A DNA stretch of 64,000 nt from Clarkia xantiana subsp. parviflora (GCA_036873135.1 JAPTYO010000020.1:6378081-6442080), one strand, 5' to 3'; numbered from the stretch's first letter, positions 48,341 to 61,091 are shown. Notes: generated by a model not told the origin, from the sequence alone. Numbers and translations are program-made.

Positions 48341-48449
48341 TTAGTGACATCGAAAGGTGGTACACGGTCCTTGAAAAGGAAATGTCAAAGTGGTGCAATG
48401 CCTTTGAACATCATGGAGGCTCTCTCTCCTTGTGTCTCAGTTTGTGGTG

Positions 48450-49017
48450 TGATGGATATTCGCCCAATATGGGTTCGTTTTACATTCGGGCCTCGTCGAC
48501 ACGTCAGACCCACTAACGGCTTATGAACGCTTACACGCGGGTTAGAATGGTCCGAACGCGCAACACGCACGTTCGGACTGAGACTTGTCTGAATTGTCTC
48601 CACAATCTGGTGTGGTCTGGATTGTCGCCCTGCGACGCGCGTACCCTTACGTGATTTACACTATGTGCGAGTCTTCTCACTGCCAATCTTGCTCAAACCT
48701 AATCCCGGTTCATGATTTCTTACTAAACTGGGGTCAGACCGCTCAAAACTGGGTTCAATTCCACAGTTCCCTATAAATAGGAAACTTGGTCACCCATTTC
48801 AGAATTCAACTTGATCTGGGAGCTCTCACATCTCTCTAGCTTATCTCTCTAGAATCGCTTCTCATTTAGGCATCGGAGAGGGATTATCGAGTACCACCCC
48901 CCATGTGGTCTCGGTATCACCCCTTTTGCAGGTCTTAGGAGGAGCGCGCGCGAACAACACTAGCGAACTCCAACAACCTGACAAGACCCGACAACCCACA
49001 CGAGTCAAGTCCCAACA
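48450..49017 (+). repeat. 5' LTR of the Gypsy Tat-like element
   Basis: 568 bp, starting TGATGGATAT and ending CCAACA. A TATA-like CCTATAAATAGG lies at about 48770 and GCATCGGAGAGGG near 48870. Both landmarks occur at similar places in the LTR of the 10-kb element. Confidence 0.8.
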
Positions 49018-49640
49018 TTGGCGTCGTCTGCAAGATTCGAACAAAACATGCACTCGCCAACCAGCGGCAGCTACATGGCGAATACATATATCATACATGG
49101 TGGTTTTGGAGCCGGAGGTGAAACATCTTATGCAAGGGAAGCATATGCGTCCGAGAAGGTGCAAAAGGCTGACGAACACCAACATGATGACAAACCAATG
49201 GAAGACGTCATATACTTCTCAACAAAAGACAAGGAGCATACAATGTACCCACACGAAAATGTTCTAGTCATAACAATGGAAGTAGACAACATGGACGTTA
49301 AACGCATATTGGTAGATGGAGGAAGCTCTCCCAGCATACTAACCAAAGAGGTAGTCCTTACCTTGGAAAAGAAAAAGAACATCAAACAAGTGTAACTCAC
49401 CACTAGTGGGCTTCATGGGTGATGCCAACTATCCGGTGGGAACAATCACATTACCAGTCACCCTGGGGACCGGAGAAAAACAACTACATATGGAAATACC
49501 ATTCTTAGTGGTGGAAAAGGTAGACGCATACAACGGCATTCTAGATTACACAACTATGAATGCATGGGGTATAATAGCTTCAACAGCCCACCAAAAGATA
49601 AAAATTCCCAACCATCGCAGTAACTGGAGAAGTTAAAGGA
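49018..49640 (+). pseudogene. Gypsy protease region, broken
   Basis: After the primer site the frame includes HENVLVITMEVDNMDVKRIL and VDGGSSPSIL. The latter is the protease active-site region, in which the usual D-S/T-G triad reads DGG. A stop at 49395 is followed by the second half in another frame (GFMGDANYPVGTITLPVTLG, then DAYNGILDYTTMNAWG, the flap and C-terminal part). No gag or zinc knuckle precedes it. Confidence 0.75.
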
Positions 49641-49649
49641 GACCAACAA

Positions 49650-50730
49650 CTGTCAAAGGGTTGCTACAACATAGCACTCCAACACAACACCAAGGAGGAA
49701 AACAGTGATATCACTTCCAATGATGAGGACCCCAGAAAAGATCGCACTCGTCCAACTCCAATGGAAAAGCTGCGAGAAGTGAAGATAGATGAGCCATATC
49801 GGATAATTCGAATAGGCGTGTCATTATCGAAGGATGAAGCAACAGAGCTGAAAGCACTCTTGACAGAGTATAAGGAGCTGTTTGCATGGTCCCCGAGCAA
49901 CATGCATTGGATAAGCCCATACGTAATCTCTCATAAGCTCAACCTACGCCACTGGGGGGGCAACAAACTGATAGCTATCCGAGAAGAAGTAGGAAAGCTA
50001 ATAGATGTGGGCTACATTGAGGAAGCAAGGTTCCAAACGTGGGTTGCAAACCCAGTCTTGGTACCGAAGCCTAACGACAGGTGGAGGATGTGTATTGACT
50101 ATAGAGAACTCAACAATGCATGTCCTAAGGATTCATATCCTTTACCAAGAATTGACCAACTAGTCGAAGCCACTGCAGGCCACGAGTTGATGTCCGTAAT
50201 GGATGCATACTCTGGGTATAACCAGATTCCAATGTCTCCAGATGAGGCACCACACACAGCATTCTACACGGATAGCGACATATACAATTATAAGGGGATG
50301 TCATTTGGTCTAATCAACGCGGGTGCAACATAATATTTGAGACATGAAAGCATACGTCAACGACATGGTAGTGAAATCAATAAAGAAAGACAATCATGTC
50401 GAAGACCTGCGCACGATATTCCAAAGGATGCGCCAATTCCAAGTTCACCTGAACCCGACAATATGCGCTTTCGGCGTACAATCAGGGAAAATACTGGGCT
50501 TCATGGTTAGCCAAAGAGGAATAGAAGAAAACTCGGAAAAGGTAAATTCAATTAAAGAGATGACATCTCCAACAAAACATAAGGAAGTGCAACAGTTGAA
50601 CGGCCGTCTAGCAGCCTTGAACATATTCCTTGCCAGGATCGGTGATAAAGCAATCCATTTCTTCGAAATCTTGCGTGCCAACAAGAAATTCGAATGGACA
50701 CCAATATGCGAAGAAGCTTTCCAATAGCTA
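49650..50730 (+). pseudogene. Gypsy reverse transcriptase, broken
   Basis: A frame at 49761-50333 holds WVANPVLVPKPNDRWRMCID, YRELNNACPKDSYPLPRIDQ and DAYSGYNQI. After a stop and small shift at about 50333-50344 it continues with the catalytic box, which reads YVND in place of YVDD. An open stretch to 50727 carries GILENSEKVN-like thumb text and SPTKHKEVQQLNGRLAALN. A stop at 50725 ends it. The lost Asp and the stops show it is inactive. Confidence 0.85.
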
Positions 50731-51450
50731 AAACAGCATTTGCGAACACTGCCGGCATTGGCAAAACCAGTCCAAGGAGAGCCTCTTTTCTTCTATATAT
50801 CAGTGAGCAACACTGCAATCAATTTAGTGCTTGTTAGACAAGAAGGAAGCACTTAACTACCAGTATACTACGTGAGCAAGGCATTGGCAAAGTATGAAGT
50901 GAACTACATGTCAATAGAGAAATACTTATACGCCCTCATCGTGGCGGCAAGAAAGCTGAGACCGTACTTCCACGCGCACGAAATAATGGTGCTCTAATCA
51001 GCCGCTGAAACACATAATGACGGAACCAAACATGTCGGGAAAATTGACAAAGTGGTCAGTCGAGCTGAGCGAATTCCGCATCCACTTCACTCCTCGAACT
51101 GCAATCAAAGGTCAGGCCTTAGCCGATTTCATTGCAGAATTCACAGGGATCACCCCTGAAACCACAACTCAGGAAGACGCACCAGAAAACGTAGTGCCCA
51201 CTGACATATGGGAGATGTATACGGATGGGTCTTCAAACTTAGGAGGATCTGGAACAAGACTCCTCCTAATACCGTCAGACGGGTCAGATCCTTTGAAGTA
51301 TGCTCTAACTCTAGTGTTTAGAGCAACGAACAACGAGGCAGAATACGAAGCCCTAATAACAGGCTTAAGGATTTCCAAAGGAGTGGGTGTCAAACACCTA
51401 AGGGTAAAGTGTTGACTCACAGCTCGTCTTCAATCAAGTAAAGGGCGACT
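50731..51450 (+). pseudogene. Gypsy RNase H regions, broken
   Basis: First comes a decayed RNase H attached to RT, with YVSKALAKYEVNYMSIEKYL near 50865-50930 between stops. Then an additional RNase H at 51017-51415 carries WEMYTDGSSNLGGSG and FRATNNEAEYEALI. Two RNase H domains in tandem, the second with YTDGSS, are a mark of the Tat group of Ty3/Gypsy. Confidence 0.8.
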
Positions 51451-51982
51451 ACATGGCAAAGTCTGGAAACATGCAGAAATACTTGAGACAAGCAAAGGAA
51501 CTCGTCGCCAGTTTCAAAACCTTCAACATAAAGTCGATCCTGATAGACTAAAATCAAGATGCAGACGCTTTAAGAAAGTTCGCACAAGGCAGTGAGCAAG
51601 GCAAAGAAGCACACTTCGTCGAACATAGAACCTTGTACGTGATCGACCAAATCGAGGTATTAACCATGGACTCAGGGCCAACATGGATGACACCAATCCA
51701 AGCATACATTACAAATGGCACGCTACCTGACGATACGACACAGGCAAACAAAATACATAGGATCGATGTCAACTACGCAATAATAGGACAATTGTACAAG
51801 AAGGGCTTCTCAACCCCATACTTGAAATGCATCGCATATCCTGAAACGGGAAAGGTGTTGAGCGAACTGCACGAAGGACAAGCAGCTTGTCATGAGGGGA
51901 CAAGATCCATAATCCGTAAGGCTTTAAGTCTAGTGTAATATTGGCCAACTATGAAAATTGAAGCAACAAACATGGTCACCGA
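51451..51982 (+). pseudogene. Gypsy integrase N-terminal fragment
   Basis: A frame at 51633-51938 includes IDVNYAIIGQLYKKGFSTPY, LKCIAYPETGKVLSELHEGQ and then CHEGTRSI, the HHCC-type N-terminal integrase region, and continues with WPTMKIEATNMV up to 51977. It is cut at 51983 by the LTR of Copia 2; ACCGA at 51978-51982 should be the left half of its target duplication. Confidence 0.8.
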
Positions 51983-52644
51983 TGTTAGATTACGCGGAGT
52001 AATCACTACGGAAACATAAACATGGTATGTGCTAGTAATATCAATTACGTAGCGGAAAGTTTACACATACCTCAAAAGTAATCGTAGTCCAAGATCCTTG
52101 CTCGAGGGAGTTCGCGATCCTCCGGACGGGACCCGTAGAGATTATTTGTTAGAGAAGCCCTACGTGGTGCAGCTCCACAGCAAAGCCTCTGAACGATTCT
52201 TGGCACGGGGACAGATCTCTGGAGAGTTTGCTCGAAGGCAATTTAGCACACCCTTGGTGACTTGTGTGGTTCGGCCGAACCCCTAGGTGTGGGAGGAGGG
52301 TTTTTCTCTCTAAAACTCTCTTGTGAGGGAATTATGATTAACCCTAAAATTTCCCTAACACCTCTTATTTATAGGAGGAGTAGAGTGGACAAAAGTCCAC
52401 TTTACCCCACCTAAATATTTCGGCCGGCCTATGTAAATGGGGAGTCATAATTTGAGCCTCCCATGTCAATTTGGATTTGGTTCTAGACCAATTACCCTAA
52501 TGTGAAATTTACCCAAGTTCATTAGGTAAACTATACATTTTATGGGCTACCAATTACGGCACTCATCACCATATGCTTAGAGCTCCCACTCGTCGGAATG
52601 AGAGGGTGCCTGTTAATGTATTGTTGTCCAAATCCGCATCAACA
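51983..52644 (-). repeat. 3' LTR of Copia 2
   Basis: 662 bp, TGTTAGATTACG to GCATCAACA on the plus strand. Inverted ends TGTTAGA/TCAACA fit LTR termini. A TATTTATAGGAGG-like promoter word lies near 52370. Confidence 0.85.
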
Positions 52645-53769
52645 TTTCTCCCCTTTGATCTGCTCCACGCTTCCGAATAGTTCATACGAGGTTTGCCGTG
52701 CGACCGGCGGATACGATGGGCATCGTGCTACTCATCTGTTAGGAGTATTGTAGTGCCCGCTGAACGTTGATTCCCTTATGTTTAATCAACCTGTTATAAA
52801 CAACATTTATATATTGTACCGCGCTGTATCCTAGGTCAACTGATAATTCTCCATTTTCCTAGTTTCCACTTAGGAGCACTTCTCCAAGGCATCCGTACAA
52901 GTATTCACAACTTTCAACTAATATCCGCCTGGTGGCCACCTAGTGAATACAAGAATCAGTGAATTACATGTGAACTTGACCATCCCCATTGCTCATACCC
53001 TTAGTCAAACCCAACCGGTTTCCATGGTTGTGGTCACTGGGCCTTTTTGTTCAGTAATACGCTCGTACGCAAGGAAGCGATCATTGAGCCTGACCTTAAG
53101 TATGAGTTCTGAGTCCATGAGGATACTTCGGGTGCCTCTTCAAAAGGCTCCCGGGATCAATCACATGCTCGAGGTGAAGAAGTTTGCGCCCTCCAGAATC
53201 ACGAGGATTCCTTCATAGCACAACCGAGCTATGACCCCGTGGTCGAACGTGGCACGCGTAGTATGAAGCACGCGTTGATAGCATACCTGAACCTTTTGGG
53301 GCTGACAAGAAAGGGATATGTCAATCATGCTATCACAGATTCTCATCTGGCCCAGAATTTGGTTAAATGACGAACAAAGTTCATCACAGCGATATGCGAA
53401 ACGAATATCACGTGGAGTTACTTCGAAACTAGATAATCGTCTCGCTTAATCAGGTTTATCCCCCTGACTCTTAGCCAGTCTTGTTTAGTGGAGGCCTCCC
53501 TCCACCACAAGACGACCGTACATGTTGACTAGGTAAGGCCTACATTCGACATAGTTTGGCAGAGTATTACGTCCTCCTACGACTTAGTTTATAGACCGTA
53601 AATCTGATGTAATCAAAACGTTAAGACGTCGATTGATCATAAACTCGGTTGCAATTCTTTTGCTTACAAAATGTAACTTTCTAATATCAAAATGCTATCA
53701 CAGATACATGCCATTTCTAAACCCTACGCAATCCAATCAGTTTTACATGATTTTCGAATATCTTCCTGC
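52645..53769 (-). other. 3' non-coding region of Copia 2
   Basis: No gene is recognisable between the polypurine tract and the RNase H remnant. The word TCATCTGTTAGGAGTATTG near 52735 resembles the repeated word in the 3' region of Copia 1, so this part may be a shared functional region of related elements. Confidence 0.6.
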
Positions 53770-54770
53770 GTAGTGGCTTAGTAAATGGGTCCCCAATCAT
53801 ATTGTCAGTGGACAAGTATTCCATAGTGATTATATTGTCTTCTACCATCGATTTAGCATAAAAAATATTTCACATCAATGTGTTTGGTCCTACAATGGTA
53901 CTTCAGATTCTTAACTGCCGCAATGGCTGCCTGACTGTCAGAGAACACCTAAACCCTAAAGAGAGCTACGAATTTTGATTCCATCGTTGACAGCGTGATA
54001 CAGGTTTGCTTCTTGCTCGTCCATGAAATGACGGCTTTAGCAAGGAGGAACACTCCCTCTGTGGTGGAATTACGATCATCCGGATCGCCACCATGGTCGG
54101 CGTCACTGTAACCGGTCAATTCTAACTTCCCGCCCTCATAGCACAGAGCATAGTTGGCAGTACCTTTCAGATAACAAATTATTCATTTTACAACCTTTAA
54201 ATGTTGACAGTGCGCACCCAAATACCACCGGCGTATTCACGGGTTTGGCATTCTGTAATTTGAACCTTTTCAACAGCTTGTTGATGTAGGCTTCTTGAGA
54301 CAGACACAATTTCCGGGTAGTCCGATCTCTAGCAATTTTTTTTAATGCCTAAGATATACATGGCCTCTCCCATGTCTTTCATCTCAAATATAGATGCTAA
54401 CCAGGACATTGATTTATTCATGAAACTCATGTCGTTTGCAGCAATGAGTATGTCGTCCACGTATAAGGTTAAGATGACATATTTGGACCCGGAGGTCTTA
54501 TATACACGCACGGATCCTCGTGAAGATTCACGAATCCGTTCCCTACGATTTCCTCGTGGAATCTGCGGTACCATTGCCGAGACGACTGTTTAAGACCGTA
54601 GAAGGACCTTTGGAGTTTACAAACTTTACGTTCGTTACCAGAAGTAATGAAATCCTTCGGTTGCTCCATGTAGATCTCTTCCTCCAGGTTTCCGTGGAGG
54701 AATGCGGTCCTAACATCCATTTGGTGCAGCTCGGGATCGAGACTTGCGACCAGGACCATTAATGGCCCTA
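53770..54770 (-). pseudogene. Copia 2 RT and RNase H remnants
   Basis: RT pieces: DPELHQMDVRTAFLHGNLEE, then YMEQPKDF and KVCKLQRSFYGLKQSSRQWY (54469-54759), and the catalytic YVDDILIAAND with MKDMGEAMYILGIK (54329-54450). RNase H pieces further down the minus strand give FSDSQAAIAAVKNLKYHCRT and KHID. Frameshifts and stops divide it into at least four pieces. It is not functional. Confidence 0.85.
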
Positions 54771-57244
54771 ACTGTGGTTTTACGCACTATCTGTGAGTTT
54801 CTCTTATCAAAGTCCACTCCGTGAATTGGGTAAGTCCTTTCGCAATAAGTCGAGTTGTTCGACATTTTTCCATCAGTGGCGAGCCTTCGTTCAGGGCTCA
54901 CCTTATCCTTATTCCCCTTTGTTTAGCAGGTAGATCAACTATAGACTAAAATGACTTTTATTTAGGCGATCTCTCTTATTTATTATTTATTTCCATTTCT
55001 TCACTTGAGGTCTTTCCAATGCTTGTCAACAGTTCGAGCGGGGTTTTCACCTAGCTCAATGGGATACTTGCCTTTGACTCTCGTCTAGGCATTGTGAGTC
55101 CCACCTATTAGTCTGATCTTTTCTCCCACTCGAATAACGCTTCTTATCGTAGCATCATTTCTATTGGGAATAATCCTTCCACTCGGAACAATGCTTCTTA
55201 TCGAGCATCGTCTCTGTTGGAACAACAGCAGAGCTAGAACCTTGACCTATAAATTTCCTACTACAACCTCTTAGTCTCGGGGTATTACTTCCGAGATGCA
55301 TCCCTTGATTACTAGGATCTGAACCAAGTATGGTTGGATCACTCCCACTGGAAACAATGGGTAATATAGGTAGTTGCGTCATTCCTGGTTCTGCAAACAT
55401 GACCATCAGGTTCGACTTGATTCGTCCTAACAACAACAGTGATTACGTGTGGTAGGGTTTATTCCTCCCACTGGATTTATTATGAAAATGTTCCATTCTC
55501 ATTTACCATGTCATTCACTTTAGTTGCTGGTTCAAATCTCTCCCACTCGAACTAAGTGGTACCTGATTGTCATCGCTTTTCTGCTCCGTTTTGATCATGA
55601 CTACGTCGATTGAAACTGATCATGCATTTGGAAAATTCGTCCTCTTAGTGATGTAATGTCTCACGTTCGATCACGACACCATTTTACAATCCAAGCCGTA
55701 AACAAGTATTTTCTAAGAGTAATTGACGTACTCTTGTCCTATATACGTGTTTTATGCGCAAATTAATGTCGCATTGTGATATGATTTAACTCATTATCAC
55801 CTTTCAGCTTTAATGGCGATGTACCTTACCGATATTAATGGAACACAGTTTTACGTTTATGTGAATCATCTTCATCATCCCATAGGGAACCTTTGATAGG
55901 AAGATTTCAACATTATACAAACTGTGCTTCTTGAAGTGCGTCTTTTAACTTGAATGCGTAGCCTGATTTTTCGTTCAAGGCTTATTGAAGGAAAATCGTT
56001 TAACCGACTTTATCCTTCCTCGTTCGCTAACTTATCTCAGAGATTTTATCCCATCTCTGAACTGAGCGTTTTAGGTTTTCACCTTGTGCGTCAGCTGATA
56101 CTTTTACAAGGTCGTGGTAGCTTATGAAGGCTACTTCTTACCGATGTAAATGTTATCAATAAGTTGTTCCGAAGGAATGCAAACGAAAATTTAGCACATC
56201 ATTATTCAAACACTTCATTGTTAAATTCATTTTTTGAAAACGATGTGTTCCTTCTATCGAGGTCCACTTGCGCAAGGCGCAATTTACTCTGGGGTTAAAC
56301 CCTTGATAAATAGTTTCATTTTTGAATTTAATTCAATTTAATCCAATCGGTTTCAAACATGATCATCATTACAATTTATTTCATTAAATGGAGTAATAAT
56401 AAATGAGTTTTAATCGGTTAATTCTCAGAGCTATGCAATCGATGGATTTTAATGGCATGATCTAGTCCATAGATTTAGATGTAGGAGGTAATGTATGGAT
56501 TTGCTTGATTCTGTCATTTATGATGTCATTCTCATTTTGGTTATTTACTTATTTCGGATCGATCCCGTTCTTAACCGAGTCGATTAACCTTGATAGGCAG
56601 AACACTTTTCGAAACGAGGTAGCTACTTTATTCAATGAAACCGAAACAATGTATTCCAAATTCATAAATTAAACAAATAGAAAACCAACATGAACAATAA
56701 TGGGGTCTCAGATCTCAAACTTGAAGCAGACATGAAGAAGGTTGATGGACTAGATGTCTTAACCGAAATGTGCACAAAGGTACTGATATCATGGTGAGTA
56801 AAGCACCGAATCATCGATTAGACTTCTTTTTGTTGGGGGTTGCTGATGCAGCTTGGTGGGGATAGATGGGACAAAAACTCGTTGATTCAAGGGAATGCCG
56901 AGAATTTGTTGGATAGAGGCGCAAGAATTCGTTGATTCCGCATAATACCAAAGAATTGACGCAGGGTAGAGAAAAACCTTAGTTTTTTTTTTTTTCATAT
57001 ATCAATAAAACTTCTGTAAAATTCAGCTAACAATGCCTTAAATACTGAAAAGAAAAACCCTAACCCTAGACATAATTCGAAATTAACAAAAATTCCCAAA
57101 CAAAACCGACAAATTATAAAAAAGACCGAAAGAAACATAAAACTGCGGATTTGACCCTCTAAACGAAAGAATTTGGCCTAAAACCATTAAACCCCATAGT
57201 AAACTTTATGGGTCTTTCTCAGATCGCCGTTTCCACTCAAAAAC
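54771..57244 (-). other. Copia 2 interior without recognisable protease or integrase
   Basis: 2.5 kb where integrase and protease are expected. One 91-residue minus-strand frame (55161-55436) has the Ser/Pro-rich look of the integrase-RT linker. I could not find the integrase signatures seen in Copia 1. Either this part is heavily mutated or much has been deleted. Confidence 0.5.
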
Positions 57245-57896
57245 CTATATTGATAGGTCAAAATCCGACACTTCAACCACATTAGTTGCCAAGCATTTCA
57301 GCATACCGATGAATCTTTCATCGAATGCCTCGGGCTCTTTTGGAAAATTTCCTTCTTTCTCATCTGTTTCGAATAGGTCCGTCGTTGTCTTGATTGATTT
57401 GATCAAACATGTTAGGCCTTTCTCGTTAATAAACCATGAAAGAGGAAACATCCTCATTACCTTCTGAGCCCGAGTCCATACGTCCAACTCATCAGTGGGA
57501 TCATGATAGGCTATTATGCCGTTATCACTGCATAGAACACTGAAGTATTCTGCCACCAAGGCTCTTGCTTTGGCGGCCTTACCCTTACCGAAGCGATATG
57601 GCACACCAAAGATGCAATGCGCTGGGTTGCGTAAACTCTTCTTCTACTTCATCTGTCAGCCGCAATAGGATCAACTCTCGTGCATTTCGATCATTGCTCA
57701 ACCTTTTCTTGCCGTTGCTATCATGTGGGTTTTTGTATTCGTCCAAGCTCAGCCTATCCGCCGTCGGGTTGATCTGATCGTCAAGATCCGCAACGATCAG
57801 AAGATCCATAACATTATCTCTCCATGCATCGTAATCCATGCCATCCATATTGCACGGCTCGTAGAACTTTACCGGGTCAGCCATGAAAACTATCAC
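57245..57896 (-). pseudogene. Copia 2 gag-like region
   Basis: Two overlapping minus-strand frames (57585-57896 and 57245-57604) read as one protein with a shift near 57600. The first begins MADPVKFYEPCNMDGMDYDA and has RNARELILLRLTDEVEEEF and LHLWCAIS; the second has KAAKARALVAEYFSVL and KVMRMFPLSWFINEKG. The spacing W...ARELI...LHLW and a leader of about 2.2 kb (without the Helitron) fit a diverged Copia gag, as in Copia 1. A captured host gene cannot be excluded. Confidence 0.45.
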
Positions 57897-59416
57897 ATTG
57901 ATGGTTATGCAAGAATCAGGGAGACAATAACATTTTGAGAAAGATTTGCATACATCAGATATCTATTAAGATGGAATACGATAGATAATGATTCCTCAGT
58001 CATCTAAACCAACCGACCACCAGTAAACCAATGGAAGATGGCTGTGAAAGAGTTCACACTATCTCCGTCTTCTATCTAATAGACCAGTCTCTTAAAACGG
58101 TTTAAATCGCAAATTACCGGAACAGGAATTTTAAAATAAGCATACCTGATCTTGGCTTTCCCAAGGCCTTTTTAGTTTTGGAAAATCATTCCGATGAATT
58201 CACTCATGCATACATAATTCTACTACCCATGTAAATTATCATATGCCAGTAACATTTATCATACCACACACACACATGCTTACGCGTCATGCGGCTAATG
58301 TTCCGAGGAACTCATGCTTGCATTCATAATTCTACTTACAAGTAAATTATCATATCCTCATCTTCAACATTCTAGCATACGTGTCAAACATGTAACATTC
58401 ACATCAATCATACATATTTGGCGACTGGTTTTCGGTTTTAAAATAATTTTAAACATTAGGGGCTGATTTGCTATTCATGCTTATATTCAATTACGCAAAC
58501 TTCTAGACATGAATCCTAGGCATTTCCAACAATCACAGCATGTCTATCCTAGTGCGCATTCCATATATTTAACCAGGACTCCGCCCACAACATGCAATAT
58601 CCAGCTAGCTTGGCTTAGTCAAGACAACAATTCTAATCATGCATAAATATATATTGAATAATAAACAATTGCAATTCAGCCCTCTAATTAATCCAGTCCC
58701 AAAAATATGTATCTCCGAGATCCATCCGCATAATCGAAACAAGGCATAAAGGTTAGTAACCCTATAAGCACTGTATAGTCCATTTCGGGGTTCAAAAACA
58801 TTCAGATTTTAAAACTTGACCTCCCTATTTTAATTGAATTGAATTCTGTTTAGAAAACATTGTTCGGTTCAGTCAATTTCAGTCAGTTTTGGTCCGGTTC
58901 GGTTCAGAAAATCCGGTTCGGTCCGGTCCGGAAAATCCGGTTCTGTTCGGTTCTGCAAAATCTGGTTCGGTCCGATTTTAATTTTAAAATCTGATTCGGT
59001 CCGAACCGGTCCAATAAAATAGGGTTCGGTTCAACACTCAAAACCGGTTAGGTTAGATCCGCTAATTACCCCGGTCCGACCCGACCCGAATAGGCCGAAC
59101 CGATTGAGAAAATCTGGTTCGGTTTTATTTCGTCCTCCCGGTTTAATATATTGGACCGCCCCAATAATTAAAATTTTAAAGGTTGGGCCGAAATGTTTAC
59201 TTGTGGCCCAAGTAGGGTTTTAAAGTCCAAATTTATTTAACTTAACCACCAAGTAACATTAATTATATAAAATAATTTCCAATATATATATATATATATT
59301 TCGACCCTATATATAAAACATATCTATATTTATTGCTAAGATTCTATAAATCAATCATCAATATATATATATATATATATTTATTGCTAAGATTCTATCT
59401 CTAAGATTAAATCAAT

Positions 59417-59475
<59 letters not shown>

Positions 59476-59689
59476 AAAAATCGGCACAATATATATTATA
59501 TATATTTTATTTATTGTCAATATCTTTAATAGTGAAACAAATAATTGACAATATATTTTCTCAATCTTTTAGGTAACTAAATATATCAATAATATCTTTA
59601 ACCCTATTTAAATATTACGTATATTGATAGTGATATATATTTCTATATATTATTGTGAATCTATCCTAATGTTCCTAATTATAGATATA
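57897..59689 (-). other. Leader of Copia 2, part downstream of the Helitron
   Basis: No gene. At 58860-59110 there is a low-complexity stretch of GGTTCGGTCCGG words. At 59283-59465 there are AT microsatellites with a repeated TTTATTGCTAAGATTCTAT. Confidence 0.55.
59404..59475. repeat. AT microsatellite with GT end
   Basis: A (TA)n run of about 60 bp that passes into (GT)n at 59464-59475. Confidence 0.85.
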
Positions 59690-59847
59690 CTAGGGTAATG
59701 GCGCATGCGTTGCGCGCGCATCGATCGTATTGTTTCTTTGCTTGAAAGATAAAGTACAAGTTGAATGAAAATTTTCAATTTATGGATGCGATAAAATATA
59801 AATCGGGAATTGTTATAACAGATGTTAGATCTAACGTAGAAGGCGAA

Positions 59848-59881
59848 TTGTTGCTGTTTTTTTTTTTTTTTTTTTTTTTTT
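59848..59881. repeat. Poly-T tract
   Basis: A run of about 27 T inside the Helitron near 59855-59881, possibly a minus-strand A tail or simple slippage. Confidence 0.6.
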
Positions 59882-60137
59882 GCAAACATAACATTATTGT
59901 AAGTAGAAGACTCAGTAGAAACCATTTGTTGGTGCTCTTTGATGTTCCACCTCAAGTTCTTTCATTTCTATATCATATTTCTGCATGAAGTTCACTTCTA
60001 TGGAGCACTTTTCACAGTACGAGCTTCATCTTGAGGTTTCATTGCAGAAAAGAGAAGAGCCTCCTGCGGATTAGCATGTCAACAAATCAGGAATACATAA
60101 TATATGTCTATAGATAGAGGCAGTCACTCCTCAGTTA

Positions 60138-60290
60138 AATGTTTTGTAAACCAAAGAAAAACATAGTTAGGCAGTCGCTCCTCAATACCCAACCAGTAGT
60201 AAGAGGTAGTCCATATTCAAAAGCCATATAGAATGTCTTATTGATAGGCATTGTTTTTATCATCAACTGGATTTCTATCCTGAAAGATAA
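60138..60290 (-). pseudogene. Lysyl-tRNA synthetase-like exon, copy A
   Basis: The minus-strand frame reads INKTFYMAFEYGLPLTTGW and then LTMFFFGLQNI. This matches the C-terminal catalytic region of class II lysyl-tRNA synthetase, where a conserved ALEYGLPPTGGWG is followed by GIDRL (motif 3) and a TDS.NIKE segment. The motif-3 Arg segment is replaced (RSDCL), so it is dead. It lies in the first of the repeated segments inside the Helitron. Confidence 0.7.
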
Positions 60291-61073
60291 CAAAGCGAAC
60301 ATAAACAGTGTTATGCTAAAAAAAATTGACAACAAAATGGCCTCCATTGTGCGAACTAACCAATCATCAGATGTAAGTTAAATCGAGCTCAAGCAGATAA
60401 ATCTTTACCTTTAATTATACCACCGCATCTTTCATCTCCGTGTATTAATTTAATACCTGAGGAACTAAAGAAAAACAAATCGGCCAGAAAGGAGTTGATT
60501 TAGAAACTTAAGAATCAATTTATAAAAACAAAAGGATGATGTTTATTTAAAAAAAAAAAAGGATGATCTTTAGAAATGCATACTTCATGCTTGTTGACAG
60601 GTAATTAAACTTTTTTTGTGAGTCCTAATTTCAATCTATGTCATTTTTGGTAATGGCCATTATCTCTAGGTGGTTGATGATGAAAAGTTGTGTTGACGTT
60701 TCCTCCAAAACACTGAAATTGCACAATATATCCTGTAAAAATAATAATTAGCAACAATTTTAGTTTCACCTTCATATGATTGATGAAACAAAGAATGTAT
60801 TTTTGTCAGAGAATCATGTTGACTTACTTTATCCTCCTCATATGCTTCCACCTCGAGTTCTTTTACTTCAGTTTCATGTTGTTGTATTAGAATAAACTGG
60901 TTCTTTTCCTTTAGAAAATTTAAAACACCTACAAAACATGTATTTTTTTTGTTAGCATAATTTCTTAAATATAACGATTTATAGCCAGAGATAAGTCAGC
61001 AGTACTACTCTGCAAAAACGGAAAAAATAGCACATTCATACTTTAAGTAGAGAAAAAAGAAGAAATTACTTAG
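60291..61073 (-). other. Intron-like spacer between the captured exon copies
   Basis: Contains ACCACTAATCAGATGTAAGT-like text after copy A and, near 60830-60910, an exon-like piece reading QQHETEVKELEVEAYEEDKV before a GT. A diverged partner of that piece (QKYDIEMKELEVEHQRA) lies near 59940-59990. So both the coiled-coil-like piece and the synthetase exon occur twice in the same order. Confidence 0.5.
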
Positions 61074-61091
61074 CTATATTTGTATTGTTGT

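Larger units (their letters stand above)
47376..48449 (+). pseudogene. Gypsy RT/RNase H remnant interrupted by a MITE
   Basis: Frames give KNEKYVYAQQE, then LGHIVAA, VRSFIGLANYYQQFIKGGSS, WTEKCQTTFNLLK and SDYKKSFEVEANAS, which are the RT thumb and the start of RNase H in Ty3/Gypsy elements. After the MITE (47777-48340) the RNase H continues as RWYTVLEKEMSKW in a shifted frame. Stops and frameshifts make it dead. It ends where the Gypsy LTR starts at 48450. Confidence 0.75.
48450..51982 (+). mobile_element. Ty3/Gypsy element, Tat-like, truncated by Copia 2
   Basis: The 5' LTR is 48450-49017, followed by primer site TTGGCGTCGTC, then protease, RT, RNase H and the start of integrase, all on the plus strand with many stops. 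Gag is almost wholly missing: protease-like coding begins about 200 bp after the primer site. The integrase is cut at 51983 by Copia 2. The rest of the element must lie beyond the window. RT text such as NACPKDSYPLPRIDQLVEAT is typical of the Tat group. Confidence 0.85.

Noticed and set aside
57054..57069. AACCCTAACCCTAG, telomere-like
   Set aside because: Only two units within Copia 2; too short to be interstitial telomere DNA.
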